Positions 55,070-62,353 of a DNA stretch of 64,000 nt are shown piece after piece. Made by a program: the position numbers and the translations under genes. The notes beneath the pieces are model-generated. The model was not told the origin of the DNA. It made no database searches and was given only the letters and a program-made list of their open reading frames with translations. Position 1 is the stretch's first letter. Every line of letters begins with the position of its first letter. This stretch comes from Bacillus pumilus (GTDB lineage: Bacteria; Bacillota; Bacilli; Bacillales; Bacillaceae). Location of the stretch: NCBI RefSeq assembly GCF_003431975.1, contig NZ_CP027116.1, forward strand, positions 124,001 through 188,000, in the 5' to 3' direction.

Positions 55070-56443
55070 TTATTTTTCCTCAAATTCAACAGCCATATCA
55101 TCATGAAAACCAAATAAGTATGTGAAAATAAATCCAGCGACATATGCAATAAATAGTCCAATTAAGTAAAGAAGCATTTGATGTGCGTGAACGATAAAGG
55201 TTAATGGGAGACCTGATACACCAATCGCCTTCGTCGCAATTTGGAAGTAGGCTTGAAATGCGCCGCCGATTCCAGCGCCAAGACAAGCGGTAAGAAATGG
55301 TCGTCCCAGCGGGAGTGTGACACCAAAAATGAGTGGTTCACCAATGCCAAGCATCCCAGAAGGAAGTCCACCTGCAATGGCTCTTTTTAGCTTTTTCTTT
55401 TTTGTTTTCATATAAATAGCGAATGCAGCGCCGACCTGTCCTGCACCGCCCATGGCGAGAATTGGGAGAAGTGGGTCATCTCCAATTGAATTAATGAGTT
55501 CCATATGAATGGGTGTCAGACCTTGGTGAAGTCCTGTTACAACAAGTGGAAGGAAGGTCGCGCCAAGAACAAATCCAGCGAAGATTCCGCCCATGTTTAA
55601 TAGATAAGTTAGTCCTGAGGTAATGGCATCCGATATAAATCCGCCGACTGGCATGAAGACAATGTACGTAAAAATGCCTGTAATGAGTAGTGTGATGGTT
55701 GGTGTGACGATGATATCAAGTGATTGCGGGACAAAGCGTCTGATTCGGGTTTCAACAAGCGCCATAAAGATGGCAGCTAGAAGAACACCGATGAGCCCGC
55801 CTCTGCCTGGTAGAATATTTGTGCCAAATAACATAATATCTGCGGAGGCTGGGTTAATAATGAGGATACCAGCTAAAGCGCCTAATGCAGGAGAGCCTCC
55901 AAACTCTTTTGCGGCATTGGTTCCGACTAATATACCGAGATATGCGAACAAACCTGAACCAATAACGGTTAAGATGATCGCTGCTTGTGATTTATCGTCG
56001 AGCCATCCTGCTTGCACGATTGCTTTTGTAATCCCTGTAATCAGACCGGATGCAACGAGTGCTGGAATGATGGGGATGAAAATGCTGGCAATTCGTCGTA
56101 AGAACAGCTTGAATGGTGTACGGTTCTTTTGTGAAATGGCTTGCTTGTTTTTTTGTGCTTCGTTGTTTAAATCATAAGAGCCAGAGGCATTCAAGAGCTG
56201 TTCAAACGCACTTGATACTTGGTTGACAACACCAGTACCTAAAATGATTTGAAGCGTTTCTGCCTCTACGACACCAATGACGCCATCGAGTTCTTTGATT
56301 GCTTGGATGTGAACTTGTTCATTGTCAATCGGCGTAATTCGGAGACGTGTCATACAATGTGTATGGGATGAGATGTTTTCAGAACCACCACAGAGTGAAA
56401 GGATCTCTTTCGCCAACTGCTGATATTTCTTTTGATGACTCAT
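55070..56443 (-). CDS. murP: PTS N-acetylmuramic acid transporter EIIBC (MurP)
   Basis: 457 residues. The N-terminal EIIB domain has the phosphorylated Cys30 in HTHCMTRLRITP; a linker of about 100 residues leads to the EIIC membrane domain, with about ten segments and the GGMLGIGEPLIFGVTLPL-like signature (GLPSGMLGIGEPLIFGVTLP). No EIIA domain is fused, so a general EIIA from another system must supply phosphate. Imports MurNAc as MurNAc-6-phosphate. Overlaps murR by four bases. Confidence 0.94.
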   Translation of the reverse strand: MSHQKKYQQLAKEILSLCGGSENISSHTHCMTRLRITPIDNEQVHIQAIKELDGVIGVVEAETLQIILGTGVVNQVSSAFEQLLNASGSYDLNNEAQKNKQAISQKNRTPFKLFLRRIASIFIPIIPALVASGLITGITKAIVQAGWLDDKSQAAIILTVIGSGLFAYLGILVGTNAAKEFGGSPALGALAGILIINPASADIMLFGTNILPGRGGLIGVLLAAIFMALVETRIRRFVPQSLDIIVTPTITLLITGIFTYIVFMPVGGFISDAITSGLTYLLNMGGIFAGFVLGATFLPLVVTGLHQGLTPIHMELINSIGDDPLLPILAMGGAGQVGAAFAIYMKTKKKKLKRAIAGGLPSGMLGIGEPLIFGVTLPLGRPFLTACLGAGIGGAFQAYFQIATKAIGVSGLPLTFIVHAHQMLLYLIGLFIAYVAGFIFTYLFGFHDDMAVEFEEK

Positions 56444-57309
56444 GTTGAATCCCCCTTTGATTTTCGTTTCATGGAGCGGATGGCATGTCTTGTCTTGTCA
56501 ATATATTGCGCTGTTTCTTCATATTGACGGGAAGCTAAACTGAGGAACAAGACATCAATTAAGTAGAGCTGTGCCATTCTAGAGGAAGTGGCCGCACTGC
56601 GAAAAGGTGCTTCATTGGAACCGGATGTCGATAGGTGAACGTCACATAAGGCAGAAACGCTTGTATGACCCGGATGCGTTAAGGCGATGGTTTTCACTCC
56701 ATTGTCTTTTGCGAGCTGAAGGGCTTGAATGATGTCTAACGTTTCTCCTGAAAAGGATATACCGAACACGATGTCATTCTTTCCTGCATTTGCAATGACT
56801 GTGGATGCGATGTGCATGTCAGTGAAGGCTGTTGCTGCATAATTGATTCTGAGAAATTTCTGCTGAGCATCCGCTGCGACGATGCCAGATGCACCGACAC
56901 CAATAAAATGGATTTGGTTTGCATGCAGCAGTAATTGAACAGCCTTTTCTAATGCTTCGGCATTTAAAATAGAGGCAGTATCCTTAATCGATTGGATTGA
57001 GTTTCCTGCTGTTTTTTGAATAATGGATTGAAGTGGTTCATCTTGTTCGATATCACGGTAGCCTTGTTTATCGTCGTGTATCAAGTCTCCGGCGATCCGC
57101 ATTTTTAAATCGTGATAGCCATCTAGTCCGAGAGATTTACAAAGGCGGATGACTGCAGAGCTGCTTGCACCGGCTGCCTGACTGATCTCGTGTACAGTGC
57201 TTTTAATGACTTTGTCAGGATGGGCAAGGATATAGTCTGCAATGATTTTTTCAGATTGGGGGAGCTTTGTTTTCATTGTGTGTAGTAGGGTAAGTCCACC
57301 TGCTGACAT
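56440..57309 (-). CDS. murR: RpiR-family transcriptional regulator MurR
   Basis: 289 residues. An N-terminal helix-turn-helix (about 1-77: VHEISQAAGASSSAVIRLCKSLGLDGYHDLKMRIAGDL) joins a sugar-isomerase (SIS) domain (about 125-260: IHFIGVGASGIVAADAQQKFLRI, GISFSGETLDIIQAL). MurR homologues repress the operon until MurNAc-6-phosphate binds. The likely binding site is the inverted repeat upstream of murQ. Starts 15 nt after murQ. Confidence 0.93.
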   Translation of the reverse strand: MSAGGLTLLHTMKTKLPQSEKIIADYILAHPDKVIKSTVHEISQAAGASSSAVIRLCKSLGLDGYHDLKMRIAGDLIHDDKQGYRDIEQDEPLQSIIQKTAGNSIQSIKDTASILNAEALEKAVQLLLHANQIHFIGVGASGIVAADAQQKFLRINYAATAFTDMHIASTVIANAGKNDIVFGISFSGETLDIIQALQLAKDNGVKTIALTHPGHTSVSALCDVHLSTSGSNEAPFRSAATSSRMAQLYLIDVLFLSLASRQYEETAQYIDKTRHAIRSMKRKSKGDST

Positions 57310-57324
57310 GAGCTCTGCCTCCTT

Positions 57325-58236
57325 TTAGGATGGATGACGTGAGATGGCTTTGTCGATATGGCCATTCGCTTTGTTAAGTAAATCCTTGGCTGTTTTATTG
57401 TCTGTGTTTGTTTGGAGCATGACGATGGCAGTTTTGACTTCTAAACCTGCTGCTTCAAGGGCCTTCACAGCTTGTTCATAGGAAGCGTTTGTCACATGTT
57501 GAATGATGGTGATGGCGCGTTCTTTTAGTTTATGGTTGCTAACTTTTACATCAACCATCAGGTTTTCATATACTTTCCCTTGTCTGATCATGACAGAGGT
57601 AGAAAGCATATTTAAAATCATTTTATGAGCGGATGCGGCTTTCATTCGTGTTGACCCAGTGATGGCTTCTGGTCCTACGATGACTTCAATGGCGCAGTCT
57701 GCTAGTTCACTAATTTCTGCTTGTTCATTGCAGCTAAGGGCTACTGTTTTTGCACCGATGGATTTAGCGTAGTTTAAAGCGCCGATGATGTAGGGTGTCC
57801 TACCGCTGGCGGCGATACCGACGACTGTGTCATTTGATGTCAGGTGAATGTGTACTAAATCCTGTTTGCCTGCTTCTTCACTGTCTTCTACATCTTCGGC
57901 AGCATGTGAAAAAGCGGAATCACCGCCTGCCATAATGCCTACTATGACATCAGGTGAGACGCTATAGGTAGGGGGACATTCAACAGCATCCATCACGCCA
58001 ATTCTGCCGCTTGTCCCGGCACCTAAATAAACGAGTCTGCCTCCATTTGAGATGGATTGATAGGCGAAGTCACTAGCTGTTTTGACATGTGGTAGGACAC
58101 GGTTGACTGCTTGAGCGACCTTCATATCTTCTTCATTGATCATCTGAAGTATTTCGAGCGGGTCTGCTTGTGATATTCCCGTTGTGTTAGGATTTCTTGA
58201 TTCTGTTGTTAAAGAACGCAGTTGAGATGGCTGCAT
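57325..58236 (-). CDS. murQ: N-acetylmuramic acid 6-phosphate etherase MurQ
   Basis: 303 residues. It cleaves the lactyl ether of MurNAc-6-phosphate to GlcNAc-6-phosphate and D-lactate. The SIS domain shows [23 protein letters not shown] with the catalytic Glu86, then [15 protein letters not shown] and [23 protein letters not shown]. It is the first gene of the six-gene operon and carries the promoter-operator directly upstream. Confidence 0.96.
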   Translation of the reverse strand: MQPSQLRSLTTESRNPNTTGISQADPLEILQMINEEDMKVAQAVNRVLPHVKTASDFAYQSISNGGRLVYLGAGTSGRIGVMDAVECPPTYSVSPDVIVGIMAGGDSAFSHAAEDVEDSEEAGKQDLVHIHLTSNDTVVGIAASGRTPYIIGALNYAKSIGAKTVALSCNEQAEISELADCAIEVIVGPEAITGSTRMKAASAHKMILNMLSTSVMIRQGKVYENLMVDVKVSNHKLKERAITIIQHVTNASYEQAVKALEAAGLEVKTAIVMLQTNTDNKTAKDLLNKANGHIDKAISRHPS

Positions 58237-58265
58237 GCGACATTCCTCCTTATTTCTTCATGTTC

Positions 58266-58317
58266 AGTATATTGAGTGTGATATGAAATTTCAATATTAT
58301 TTTTGAATATTGAAATT
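58266..58317 (-). promoter_or_regulatory. murQ operon promoter with candidate MurR operator
   Basis: On the minus strand: TTGAAA (58294-58289), 17-bp spacer, TATACT (58271-58266). Overlapping the -35 and extending upstream is a perfect 12-bp inverted repeat AATTTCAATATT (58287-58298) / AATATTGAAATT (58306-58317) with a 7-bp spacer. The position fits repression by MurR, encoded by the second gene. Confidence 0.75.
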
Positions 58318-58456
58318 ATATTTCAGTTAAAAACGTTGTACTACAGGGGGTAAATAGTTAGAAAATAAAAAAAATAAAAATCCCCTTTACAAAAGGGGGA
58401 CAACCTGTATATAATAACTTTTGTCAGCTTCACGGAAACAGCAAACTTGACAAACT

Positions 58457-58531
58457 GGCCCGTTGGTCAAGCGGTTAAGACACCGCCCTTTCACGGCGGT
58501 AACACGGGTTCGAATCCCGTACGGGTCACCA
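58457..58531 (+). tRNA. tRNA-Glu (anticodon TTC)
   Basis: 75 nt, acceptor GGCCCGT / ACGGGTC, anticodon loop CTTTCAC, T-loop TTCGAAT, encoded CCA at 58529-58531. First of a five-tRNA cluster. Confidence 0.96.
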
Positions 58532-58537
58532 TGATGT

Positions 58538-58613
58538 GGAGGATTAGCTCAGCTGGGAGAGCATCTGCCTTACAAGCAGAGGGTCGGCGGTTCGAGCCCG
58601 TCATCCTCCACCA
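58538..58613 (+). tRNA. tRNA-Val (anticodon TAC)
   Basis: 76 nt, acceptor GGAGGAT / ATCCTCC, anticodon loop CTTACAA, encoded CCA at 58611-58613. Confidence 0.96.
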
Positions 58614-58616
58614 TAT

Positions 58617-58689
<73 letters not shown>

Positions 58690-58717
58690 CTGTTTTTTCT
58701 TTATCAATTCCATATGT

Positions 58718-58802
58718 GGAGGGGTAGCGAAGTGGCTAAACGCGGCGGACTGTAAATCCGCTCCCTCCGGGTTCGGCGGTTCGAATCCGTCCCCCTCCAC
58801 CA
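58718..58802 (+). tRNA. tRNA-Tyr (anticodon GTA)
   Basis: 85 nt with the long variable arm of bacterial tRNA-Tyr (CCGCTCCCTCCGGGTTCGG region), acceptor GGAGGGG / CCCCTCC, anticodon loop CTGTAAA, encoded CCA at 58800-58802. Confidence 0.96.
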
Positions 58803-58806
58803 TTTT

Positions 58807-58878
58807 TGGGCTATAGCCAAGCGGTAAGGCAACGGACTTTGACTCCGTCATGCGTTGGTTCGAATCCAGCTAGCCCAG
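58807..58878 (+). tRNA. tRNA-Gln (anticodon TTG)
   Basis: 72 nt, acceptor TGGGCTA / TAGCCCA, anticodon loop CTTTGAC. CCA is not encoded. Last tRNA of the cluster; terminator follows at once. Confidence 0.95.
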
Positions 58879-58880
58879 TT

Positions 58881-58912
58881 AAGACACCTTTTTAAAAAAG
58901 GTGTCTTTTTTT
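58881..58912 (+). terminator. Terminator of the tRNA cluster
   Basis: AAGACACCTTTTT and AAAAAAGGTGTCTT arms with a T run, directly after tRNA-Gln. Confidence 0.92.
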
Positions 58913-58915
58913 ATG

Positions 58916-58985
58916 TTGGCAGACGGAATGTATAACTATTCAAAATATTGTTGAGTTGAGTCAGAAGGGATCGAGAAAGTAAAAT
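58916..58985 (+). promoter_or_regulatory. Arginase promoter region
   Basis: Two readings are possible. A sigma-A type site is TTGAGT (58956-58961), 18-bp spacer, TAAAAT (58980-58985), close to the start codon. A partial -24/-12 (sigma-L) match is TTGGCA (58916-58921) with ATG-T at 58928-58931, where the GG to G-T spacing is right but the final GC is GT. The roc genes of B. subtilis use sigma-L with RocR, which makes the second reading worth noting. Confidence 0.35.
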
Positions 58986-59014
58986 ATAAGCATGAACGGA
59001 AAGGGGATGTACAT

Positions 59015-59926
59015 ATGGGAGATCAAAAGAAGGTCACGATTGTCGGGGTCCCGATGGATTTGGGTCAAATGAGAAGGGGCGTCGATATGGGACCGAGTGC
59101 GATTCGGTGTGCAGGTGTAAAAGAAAAATTGGAATCGCTTTCATTTAATGTGGAGGATCTCGGGGATATTCCAGTTGAGCAAAGAGATGATGAGAAAGGT
59201 TTACATACAAGTGAAAAGCTAAAAAATTTAACGGAAAATGCGGGGGCGAATCAGCTGCTCGCCGAGAAGGTTGACGGCATTGTGCAATCAGGCTCGTTTC
59301 CGCTCATTTTAGGTGGTGATCATAGTATTGCCATTGGCACACTTGCGGGGGTAGCTAAGCATTATGAGAACTTCGGTGTCATTTGGTATGATGCACATGG
59401 TGATTTAAATACAGAGGAAACTTCTCCTTCTGGAAATATACATGGCATGCCGCTTGCAGTCAGTCTGGGCCTTGGGCATGCTGATTTAACGAACATTGGC
59501 GGTTATTCTCCTAAATTGAAGCCTGAAAATGTCGTTTTAATTGGTGCTCGATCTTTAGATGAAGGAGAGCGGGCATTAATTAGAGAGAAAGGTATAAAAG
59601 TGTATACGATGCATGAAATCGATCGTTTAGGAATGACGAGGGTGATGGAGGAAGCCATTGCCTATTTAAAAGAAAGAACAGATGGTGTTCACCTGTCGCT
59701 TGATTTAGATGGATTAGATCCAGCGGAGTGCCCTGGTGTAGGAACCCCGGTGGCGGGCGGCATCAGTTACCGGGAGAGTCATCTGGCAATGGAGCTTTTA
59801 GAGGAAGCGGGAATTTTGACTTCAGCTGAATTTGTTGAGGTAAATCCGGTGTTAGACGAGAAAAATAAAACAGCCGAAGCAGCTGTTGCATTGATTGGTT
59901 CATTAATGGGCGAAAAGCTATTGTAG
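59015..59926 (+). CDS. rocF: Arginase
   Basis: 303 residues. It converts arginine to ornithine and urea. The binuclear manganese ligands are visible: His103 (GGDHS), Asp126, His128 and Asp130 (DAHGD), Asp230 and Asp232 (SLDLDGLDP). Length and the start GDQKKVTIVGVPMDLGQMRRGVDMGPSAIR match Bacillus arginase RocF; in B. subtilis that gene is in the rocDEF operon elsewhere, here it stands alone between tRNAs and sigW. The start ATG follows AAAGGGGATG. Confidence 0.93.
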   Translation: MGDQKKVTIVGVPMDLGQMRRGVDMGPSAIRCAGVKEKLESLSFNVEDLGDIPVEQRDDEKGLHTSEKLKNLTENAGANQLLAEKVDGIVQSGSFPLILGGDHSIAIGTLAGVAKHYENFGVIWYDAHGDLNTEETSPSGNIHGMPLAVSLGLGHADLTNIGGYSPKLKPENVVLIGARSLDEGERALIREKGIKVYTMHEIDRLGMTRVMEEAIAYLKERTDGVHLSLDLDGLDPAECPGVGTPVAGGISYRESHLAMELLEEAGILTSAEFVEVNPVLDEKNKTAEAAVALIGSLMGEKLL

Positions 59927-59952
59927 AGCGGGACTTGTTCCCGTTCTTTTTT
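59927..59952 (+). terminator. Terminator after rocF
   Basis: AGCGGGA (59927-59933) and TTCCCGT (59938-59944) with a CTTG loop and T run starting at 59946. Confidence 0.82.
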
Positions 59953-60046
59953 GTTTTCGGAAAATTTAAGGATATATTAAGGTTTTTACCGGTTGATATG
60001 CGTAACACGCTGTCAAAAATTTGTTACACTATTTTTTAGAGGAGAA

Positions 60047-60072
60047 TGAAACCTTTTGGAAAGAGGTTCGTA
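60047..60072 (+). promoter_or_regulatory. Autoregulatory sigma-W promoter of sigW-rsiW
   Basis: TGAAAC (60047-60052), 16-bp spacer, CGTA (60069-60072), a full match to the sigma-W consensus. This is the known arrangement by which SigW drives its own operon. Confidence 0.92.
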
Positions 60073-60109
60073 TACATAAAGACCGGTGAAGGCAGAGGTT
60101 GAATATACT

Positions 60110-60673
60110 ATGGACACAATGATTAAAAAGAGAATTAAGCAAGTGAAAAAAGGCGACCAAAACGCATTTGCAGACATCGTAGACCTGTATAAAGACAAAA
60201 TTTATCAGCTGTGCTACCGTATGCTTGGGAATGCACACGAAGCTGAAGATATTGCGCAGGAGGCGTTTATTCGTGCCTATGTCAATATTGAGAGCTTTGA
60301 TGTGAATCGTAAGTTTTCCACGTGGCTGTACCGCATTGCAACCAACCTGACCATCGACCGTATTCGCAAAAAAAAGCCGGATTATTATTTAGATGCAGAG
60401 GTGGCAGGAACAGAAGGGCTGAATATGTATTCTCAAATTGCTGCTGACGGCATTTTGCCAGAGGATGAGGTGGTGTCTCTTGAATTATCGAGTACCATTC
60501 AGCAAAAAATTTTAAGATTACCCGATAAATATCGATCGGTCATCGTATTAAAGTATATTGATGAACTCTCGTTAAAAGAAATTAGTGAGATTCTGAATAT
60601 ACCAGTTGGTACGGTGAAAACGAGAATACACAGGGGTAGAGAGGCTCTCCGGAAACAGTTGAGAGACCTTTGA
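60110..60673 (+). CDS. sigW: Extracytoplasmic-function sigma factor SigW
   Basis: 187 residues from the ATG at 60110, the B. subtilis length; an in-frame upstream start at 60086 would lie too close to the promoter. Region 2 is FADIVDLYKDKIYQLCYRMLGNAHEAEDIAQEAFIRAYVNIESFDVNRKFSTWLYRIATNLTIDRIRKKK, region 4 is LPDKYRSVIVLKYIDELSLKEISEILNIPVGTVKTRIHRGREALRKQL. SigW directs the response to wall antibiotics and antimicrobial peptides. rsiW follows 14 nt later. Confidence 0.97.
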   Translation: MDTMIKKRIKQVKKGDQNAFADIVDLYKDKIYQLCYRMLGNAHEAEDIAQEAFIRAYVNIESFDVNRKFSTWLYRIATNLTIDRIRKKKPDYYLDAEVAGTEGLNMYSQIAADGILPEDEVVSLELSSTIQQKILRLPDKYRSVIVLKYIDELSLKEISEILNIPVGTVKTRIHRGREALRKQLRDL

Positions 60674-60687
60674 GTGAGGTGATTTTG

Positions 60688-61314
60688 ATGAGCTGTCAGG
60701 AAAAAATCGTCCTGCTTATGCATCAGTATTTAGACGGGGACATTGAGCCCCAAGACGAAAAAGAATTAAAAAGCCATCTGCAATCGTGTGAGGAGTGCCG
60801 TACTCATTTTCAACAAATTGAGAAATCCATCGCGCTTGTGCAGAGTACATCTCATATAGAAGCTCCATCTGATTTCACTGCAAAGGTGATGGCAGGTCTT
60901 CCAAAGGAGAAAAAGCGTGTGTCGGTTTACAGGTGGATTAAAGCTCATCCGCTGATGGTAGCCGCTGCCCTCTTTCTCATTTTGATGGGAGGCAGTCTGT
61001 TTACAAGCTGGAATACTGATCATAATTTCAGTGTGTCAAAGCAGCCGAATCTCGTCGTTGTAAATGATACAGTGACTGTACCTAAAGGGGAAACCGTGAA
61101 AGGTGATGTCACTGTCAAAAATGGCAAGCTGATTGTAGAAGGCAAGGTTGATGGAAATGTCACCGTCGTCAATGGGGAACAGTTGACTGCTTCTGCCGGA
61201 CAAGTCACTGGTCAAATTAATGAAATTAATGAAGTGTTTGATTGGGTTTGGTACAAAATGAAGTCTACAGCACAAAACGTGATGCGGGTCATTGGGCCAG
61301 AGGAACAAAAGTAA
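60688..61314 (+). CDS. rsiW: Anti-sigma-W factor RsiW
   Basis: 208 residues from the ATG at 60688 after GTGAGGTGAT. The cytoplasmic part is a zinc anti-sigma (ZAS) domain with His30, Cys34 and Cys37 (HLQSCEEC); one membrane segment spans about 88-106; the extracytoplasmic part is beta-rich (NLVVVNDTVTVPKGETVKGDVTVKNGKLIVEGKVDGNVTVVNGE). RsiW is cut by PrsW and RasP to release SigW. Coupled with sigW in one operon. Confidence 0.95.
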   Translation: MSCQEKIVLLMHQYLDGDIEPQDEKELKSHLQSCEECRTHFQQIEKSIALVQSTSHIEAPSDFTAKVMAGLPKEKKRVSVYRWIKAHPLMVAAALFLILMGGSLFTSWNTDHNFSVSKQPNLVVVNDTVTVPKGETVKGDVTVKNGKLIVEGKVDGNVTVVNGEQLTASAGQVTGQINEINEVFDWVWYKMKSTAQNVMRVIGPEEQK

Positions 61315-61327
61315 ATCAAACGGCTTG

Positions 61328-61357
61328 AGAGCAGTCTCTTTAGGGGCTGCTCTTTTT
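61328..61357 (+). terminator. Terminator after rsiW
   Basis: AGAGCAG (61328-61334) and CTGCTCT (61347-61353), with further G-U/G-C pairs inside, followed by a T run. Confidence 0.82.
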
Positions 61358-61434
61358 CTATATGATTGGTTAGATTCACGGTCACCCGTATGCCAGCCAT
61401 ATATGGCAACTATTTTCCTTGCTGAAACAAAATG

Positions 61435-61480
61435 TGGTATAATAGCCACGCTATGTATTTCCACATAGGCTCTTTTTTTT
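61435..61480 (+). promoter_or_regulatory. cdaA promoter and a terminator-like hairpin in its leader
   Basis: An extended -10, TG-G-TATAAT (61435-61443), has no good -35. Just downstream, CTATGT (61451-61456) pairs with ACATAG (61463-61468), extendable by AGC / GCT over a bulge, and is followed by CT-C-T8. This resembles an attenuator at the very start of the transcript. A perfect 12-base palindrome GCCATATATGGC lies at 61396-61407. Confidence 0.5.
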
Positions 61481-61531
61481 ATAAAAAATGAATCAAACGA
61501 AGAATAACTGAAAATTCTGGAGGACGAGGAA

Positions 61532-62353
61532 ATGGCTTTAGGGGATATTCCTTTTTTGCAGTACCTCGGTAATGCTGTTGATATTCTCGTTGTTTGGTAT
61601 GTGATATATAAATTAATGATGGTCATCCGCGGAACAAAAGCGGTTCAGCTTTTAAAGGGAATTGTGGTCATTGTTCTCGTCAGGATGGGAAGTGCGTATC
61701 TCGGTCTTAACACACTTCAATGGTTGATGGATCAAGCGATTACGTGGGGATTCCTTGCGATCATTATTATTTTTCAGCCAGAGCTACGGAGAGCGCTTGA
61801 GCAGCTTGGGCGCGGCCGTTTCTTCTCGAGAAGCGGGACACCTGTAGAGGAACAGCAGCAGAAAACGATCGAGGCAATTACAAAAGCAATTAAATATATG
61901 GCAAAACGTAGAATTGGTGCGCTTCTGACAATTGAGCGTGATACTGGGATGAATGATTACATAGAGACGGGAATTCCTTTGAATGCAAAGGTGAGCTCAG
62001 AGCTACTCATTAATATCTTCATTCCAAATACACCGCTTCATGACGGTGCTGTCATTATGAAGCGTGATGAGATTGCAGCTGCAGCTTGTTATTTACCGCT
62101 GTCAGAAAGTCCTTTTATCTCTAAGGAACTTGGGACGCGTCACCGAGCGGCAGTTGGAATTAGTGAAGTGACAGACAGCTTGACCGTCATCGTTTCTGAA
62201 GAGACAGGCGGCATTAGTGTCGCGAGAAATGGTGATCTCCACCGAGAGTTGACAGAAGAAGCGCTTGAAGAAATGCTGATTGCTGAATTTAGTAAGAACA
62301 GCAAAGATGCTTCCTCGACCAAATGGTATTGGAGGGGCAAGAAAAATGGATAA
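61532..62353 (+). CDS. cdaA: Membrane-bound diadenylate cyclase CdaA
   Basis: 273 residues. It makes the essential signal cyclic di-AMP from two ATP. Three membrane helices (about 12-32, 40-58, 68-82) precede the DisA_N catalytic domain, with DGA at 171-173 and RHR at 203-205. It is the first gene of cdaA-cdaR-glmM, whose products form a complex: CdaR and GlmM modulate cyclase activity. The end overlaps cdaR by eight bases. Confidence 0.97.
   Translation: MALGDIPFLQYLGNAVDILVVWYVIYKLMMVIRGTKAVQLLKGIVVIVLVRMGSAYLGLNTLQWLMDQAITWGFLAIIIIFQPELRRALEQLGRGRFFSRSGTPVEEQQQKTIEAITKAIKYMAKRRIGALLTIERDTGMNDYIETGIPLNAKVSSELLINIFIPNTPLHDGAVIMKRDEIAAAACYLPLSESPFISKELGTRHRAAVGISEVTDSLTVIVSEETGGISVARNGDLHRELTEEALEEMLIAEFSKNSKDASSTKWYWRGKKNG

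Noticed and set aside
55623..56177. A 184-codon open frame on the plus strand opposite murP.
   Set aside because: It mirrors the strongly biased codon use of a membrane protein on the other strand, and has no ribosome site or homology.
58330..58345. TTAAAAACGTTGTAC upstream of murQ as a catabolite (CcpA) site.
   Set aside because: The core CG is right but both outer halves miss key bases of the cre consensus; it also lies far upstream of the promoter.
61423..61450. TGAAAC upstream of cdaA as a sigma-W or sigma-M promoter.
   Set aside because: No CGTA or CGTC at 16-17 bp; the extended -10 TATAAT explains the region better.
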